A stretch of DNA of 42,721 nt from Planctomycetaceae bacterium. GTDB lineage: Bacteria > Planctomycetota > Planctomycetia > Pirellulales > Thermoguttaceae. Under the pieces are notes generated by a model. That model was not told where the DNA came from and made no database searches. It saw nothing but the letters and a program-made list of their open reading frames with translations. The translations under genes and the position numbers were made by a program. The DNA lies in contig JAJFUI010000292.1 of the NCBI GenBank assembly GCA_021372555.1, forward strand, positions 1 to 42,721, written 5' to 3'. How positions within the stretch are numbered: the stretch's first letter is position 1; the number at the start of each line of letters is the position of its first letter. Positions 40,927 through 42,721 of the stretch are shown here, piece by piece.

Positions 40927-41877
40927 GTGGAAAACGCAATGAACCTCTGGCACCTCGAGATACCCGCTCCCGTCGCGCTGGCCATCATGGCCGCCCTCGG
41001 ATACCTCATTAGCCGCTGGAAACGCCCACCCGCGAACGACCTCCTGGTCCGGTCCCGTCGCGAGCTGAAGCGGGCTCAAGCCGTCGCCGTCGAACTCGAA
41101 AAAATCGCCTGGGACGTCCGTCAAAACCTGGCCAAACACCACACCAGCGTGTCGCGTTTTAAGGAACGCGTCAGTCGTCTCAGCGAAGGCCATTGCGAGG
41201 CCACGTGGAAGGAACTTTGTCGCGAGGCCGAAAACATCCTTCGGCCCACCCTCCAGCTCGCCACCCAAATCGCCAGCGCCTACGACCAGATCCGCCAGCA
41301 GGGCGCTAGCCTAATGACCTTCACCGAGGTGCGAACCGATCCGCTTACCGGCGTGAACAACCGACGCGGCCTCGATGAAACCCTCATCGCCCAGCTTGCG
41401 ATGATGACCCGCTACAACTCCTTCTTCTCGATCGTCATGCTCGACATCGACCACTTCAAGCAGGTCAACGACCGAGAAGGCCACCTCACCGGCGACCGCG
41501 TCCTCCAGGAACTCGCTCGCCTGATCGATGAGTCCGTCCGCGAAACCGACCTCGTCGGCCGTTACGGCGGTGAGGAGTTCATCATCATCATGCCCCAAAC
41601 CGACCTGGCCGGAGCCTGCATTTTCACCGAACGCCTGCGTGCAGACGTCGCCGATCGTCTCACCGTGACTATCAGCGGTGGCGTCACAGCGGCTCGCGAA
41701 ACCGACACCCCCGAAACGCTTCTCTCCCGCGTGGACGCAGCACTTTACGCCGCGAAAACTGCAGGCCGAAACCGCATCTTCTCCCACGTGGACAATGTCG
41801 TTCAGCCCGTCACCGTCGTCCCCGATGCCGAGCCAGTGCCTGCTAGCGAGGCATCGGCCCTGCCTTGCATGCGCTAA
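40927..41877 (+). CDS. Membrane-anchored diguanylate cyclase (GGDEF)
   Basis: The 316-residue protein has one N-terminal helix (VALAIMAALGYLIS). A helical sensor or linker covers about 40-130. The GGDEF domain follows: TDPLTGVNNRRG, MLDIDHFKQVND (metal Asp173) and the active-site GGEEF (214-218). RETD (205-208) lies exactly five residues before it and is the c-di-GMP inhibitory I-site (R-x2-D). It should be an active enzyme under product feedback. The tail is Pro/Val-rich. Start GTG at 40927 with AAGGAT upstream; the ATG at 40939 is an alternative. Its TAA overlaps the TAG of the converging tyrosine-rich gene. Confidence 0.95.
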   Translation: MENAMNLWHLEIPAPVALAIMAALGYLISRWKRPPANDLLVRSRRELKRAQAVAVELEKIAWDVRQNLAKHHTSVSRFKERVSRLSEGHCEATWKELCREAENILRPTLQLATQIASAYDQIRQQGASLMTFTEVRTDPLTGVNNRRGLDETLIAQLAMMTRYNSFFSIVMLDIDHFKQVNDREGHLTGDRVLQELARLIDESVRETDLVGRYGGEEFIIIMPQTDLAGACIFTERLRADVADRLTVTISGGVTAARETDTPETLLSRVDAALYAAKTAGRNRIFSHVDNVVQPVTVVPDAEPVPASEASALPCMR

Positions 41878-42245
41878 TAGCCGAAGCCGAACCTAAACCG
41901 CGGGCCGCCGTAGTAAACCCCGCCCGGGTACCAGCCGCTGCCATAGTACGGGTAATATCGATACCCGTAGTTCCGCGGATAGTAAGAGTACCCCGGCCGA
42001 TACGTGTAGTAGTACGCCCGCGGGCCATAGTAGTAATCGTAGTTTCCGTAGTATCCGTATGGCTCCACGTAGTAGCTCGGATACCCGTAATAGACAAATC
42101 GGCGAACCGGCGTAACCATCATCTCGTCCGTGGCGTTCGACAATAGCGCCGCCGCGTTCGGATTCGCCGCCGGCTGATCAGCCAGCGCGGTCCCCACCGT
42201 CAAGGCCCCTGCCAGAGCCGACATCAGCAACAAGGATCGAATCAT
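41874..42245 (-). CDS. Exported tyrosine-rich protein, function unknown
   Basis: The 123-residue protein has a signal peptide (LLLMSALAGALTVGTALA). A short spacer leads to a 77-residue C-terminal tail with 29 tyrosines, plus Gly, Pro and Arg, in runs such as YYGYP, YYYGPR, YYYTYRPGY and YGYRYYPYYG. No recognisable domain. The start is fixed by GGGAGGAG five bases before the ATG. Such tails may aggregate, bind polysaccharide or metals, or be cross-linked; none can be claimed here. It overlaps the diguanylate cyclase stop by four bases. Confidence 0.75.
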   Translation of the reverse strand: MIRSLLLMSALAGALTVGTALADQPAANPNAAALLSNATDEMMVTPVRRFVYYGYPSYYVEPYGYYGNYDYYYGPRAYYYTYRPGYSYYPRNYGYRYYPYYGSGWYPGGVYYGGPRFRFGFGY

Positions 42246-42416
42246 CGCACTCCTCCCGCCGCAGCGTTCACCGCGGCCCATGCTCCGTCACTTCCTCTGC
42301 CAAAAAAACAGCTTGGCTACAAGCCAGTAGAATTCTAGGAACGGTGACATCGCGAAGAATGCCACCAGCAGGGCAAGAGACGCGTGCCTCCGGCGAGACC
42401 CGGAGAAGGGACGACA

Positions 42417-42721
42417 CTACCGGTTCGACAGCTCGTCGAGCGCTCGCAATACCGCCTCGACCGCCGGCTCAACGGCCGCTTCCACCGCCGGCGTCAGAGT
42501 CTCGCTGAAGTTCAAAACGTCGGCGGCCTCGATCCCAATGAGCCGGATATGTCGGCTCTCCGGCAGGTGGGCCCCCGCTCGCCGGCCGAACTGCAGAGCG
42601 GTGCCAAGGTTCACGTCGTGAGCCGAGGCGCTCCGCTGCGTAGGCATGTCGTCCACGGCCAGCAAATGGATGGTCCCCGCCAGGGCCCCTGTCTGAATCG
42701 CGTCCACGACGATCGCCCCGT
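42417..42721 (-). CDS. Hydrogenase maturation protease (HycI/HoxW family, M52), C-terminal part
   Basis: The frame runs to the window edge with no start inside it; the visible part reads IVVDAIQTGALAGTIHLLAVDDMPTQRSASAHDVNLGTALQFGRR..HIRLIGIEAADVLNFSETLTPAVEAAV. This matches the second half of nickel-hydrogenase maturation endopeptidases (vDA..tG..PGtih, ssHd..l..aL, v.liGIE......LspeV). These proteases clip the C-terminus of [NiFe] hydrogenase large subunits after nickel insertion. The N-terminal metal-binding Glu and Asp are beyond the edge. A hydrogenase operon is likely just outside the window. Confidence 0.85.
   Translation of the reverse strand, partial: GAIVVDAIQTGALAGTIHLLAVDDMPTQRSASAHDVNLGTALQFGRRAGAHLPESRHIRLIGIEAADVLNFSETLTPAVEAAVEPAVEAVLRALDELSNR

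Overview
The window is GC-rich, with dense genes on both strands and long proteins. Features that point to a planctomycete, most likely of the Pirellulales type, are: a hopanoid hpnC-hpnD-hpnE operon; an FHA/coiled-coil membrane protein; several small lipoproteins of no recognised family; a secreted GH31 enzyme; a TPR + ExbB + ExbD + squalene-cyclase-like-repeat cluster; and several intergenic palindromic repeat families. This taxonomic reading comes from gene content and repeat style, not from a marker-gene search.

Layout. 1-1.7 kb: the end of an archease gene followed by the RNA ligase rtcB. 2-7.7 kb: an enolase-superfamily protein with an altered active site and ispH on the minus strand, then hpnC-hpnD-hpnE on the plus strand (farnesyl diphosphate to squalene). 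hpnE carries two blocks of GC-rich palindromic repeats read through in frame. 7.8-9.9 kb: queuosine precursor genes queC-queE (minus) and queF (plus). 9.9-15.3 kb: a TIM-barrel sugar isomerase-like protein, an FHA protein with five exact 53-residue coiled-coil repeats, a DksA/TraR-type zinc-finger protein and an HtrA-like protease. 15.4-22 kb: tRNA-His, a repeat array, and a drug-efflux set (macB-like, macA-like, marR and a TolC/NodT-like outer membrane factor). The marR promoter has an inverted repeat over its -10 box. 22-30 kb: an alpha/beta hydrolase with Asp at the nucleophile position, lipoproteins, a BON-domain protein, a Tat-exported SmpA-like protein and a GH31 glycosidase. 30-37 kb: a secreted TPR protein, ExbB, ExbD and a TonB-like membrane protein ending in a squalene-cyclase-type toroid. 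37.2-42.7 kb: two tandem tatA genes, tRNA-Val, argC-argJ, tRNA-Asp, a 44-residue membrane peptide, a diguanylate cyclase, a tyrosine-rich exported protein and the C-terminal part of a hydrogenase maturation protease.

The two observations I consider most worth following are these. First, the ExbB/ExbD operon encodes a protein built like TonB (a membrane segment with S-x3-H, then a Pro-rich linker), but its periplasmic domain is an alpha/alpha toroid with QW-type repeats. Second, there is a non-autonomous mobile element (MITE-like, about 114-128 bp) with 12-13 bp terminal inverted repeats and 8 bp target duplications. It has two complete copies and one truncated copy, and its core hairpin is repeated about seven times beside tRNA-His.

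All functional calls come from reading motifs by eye; no database search was run.
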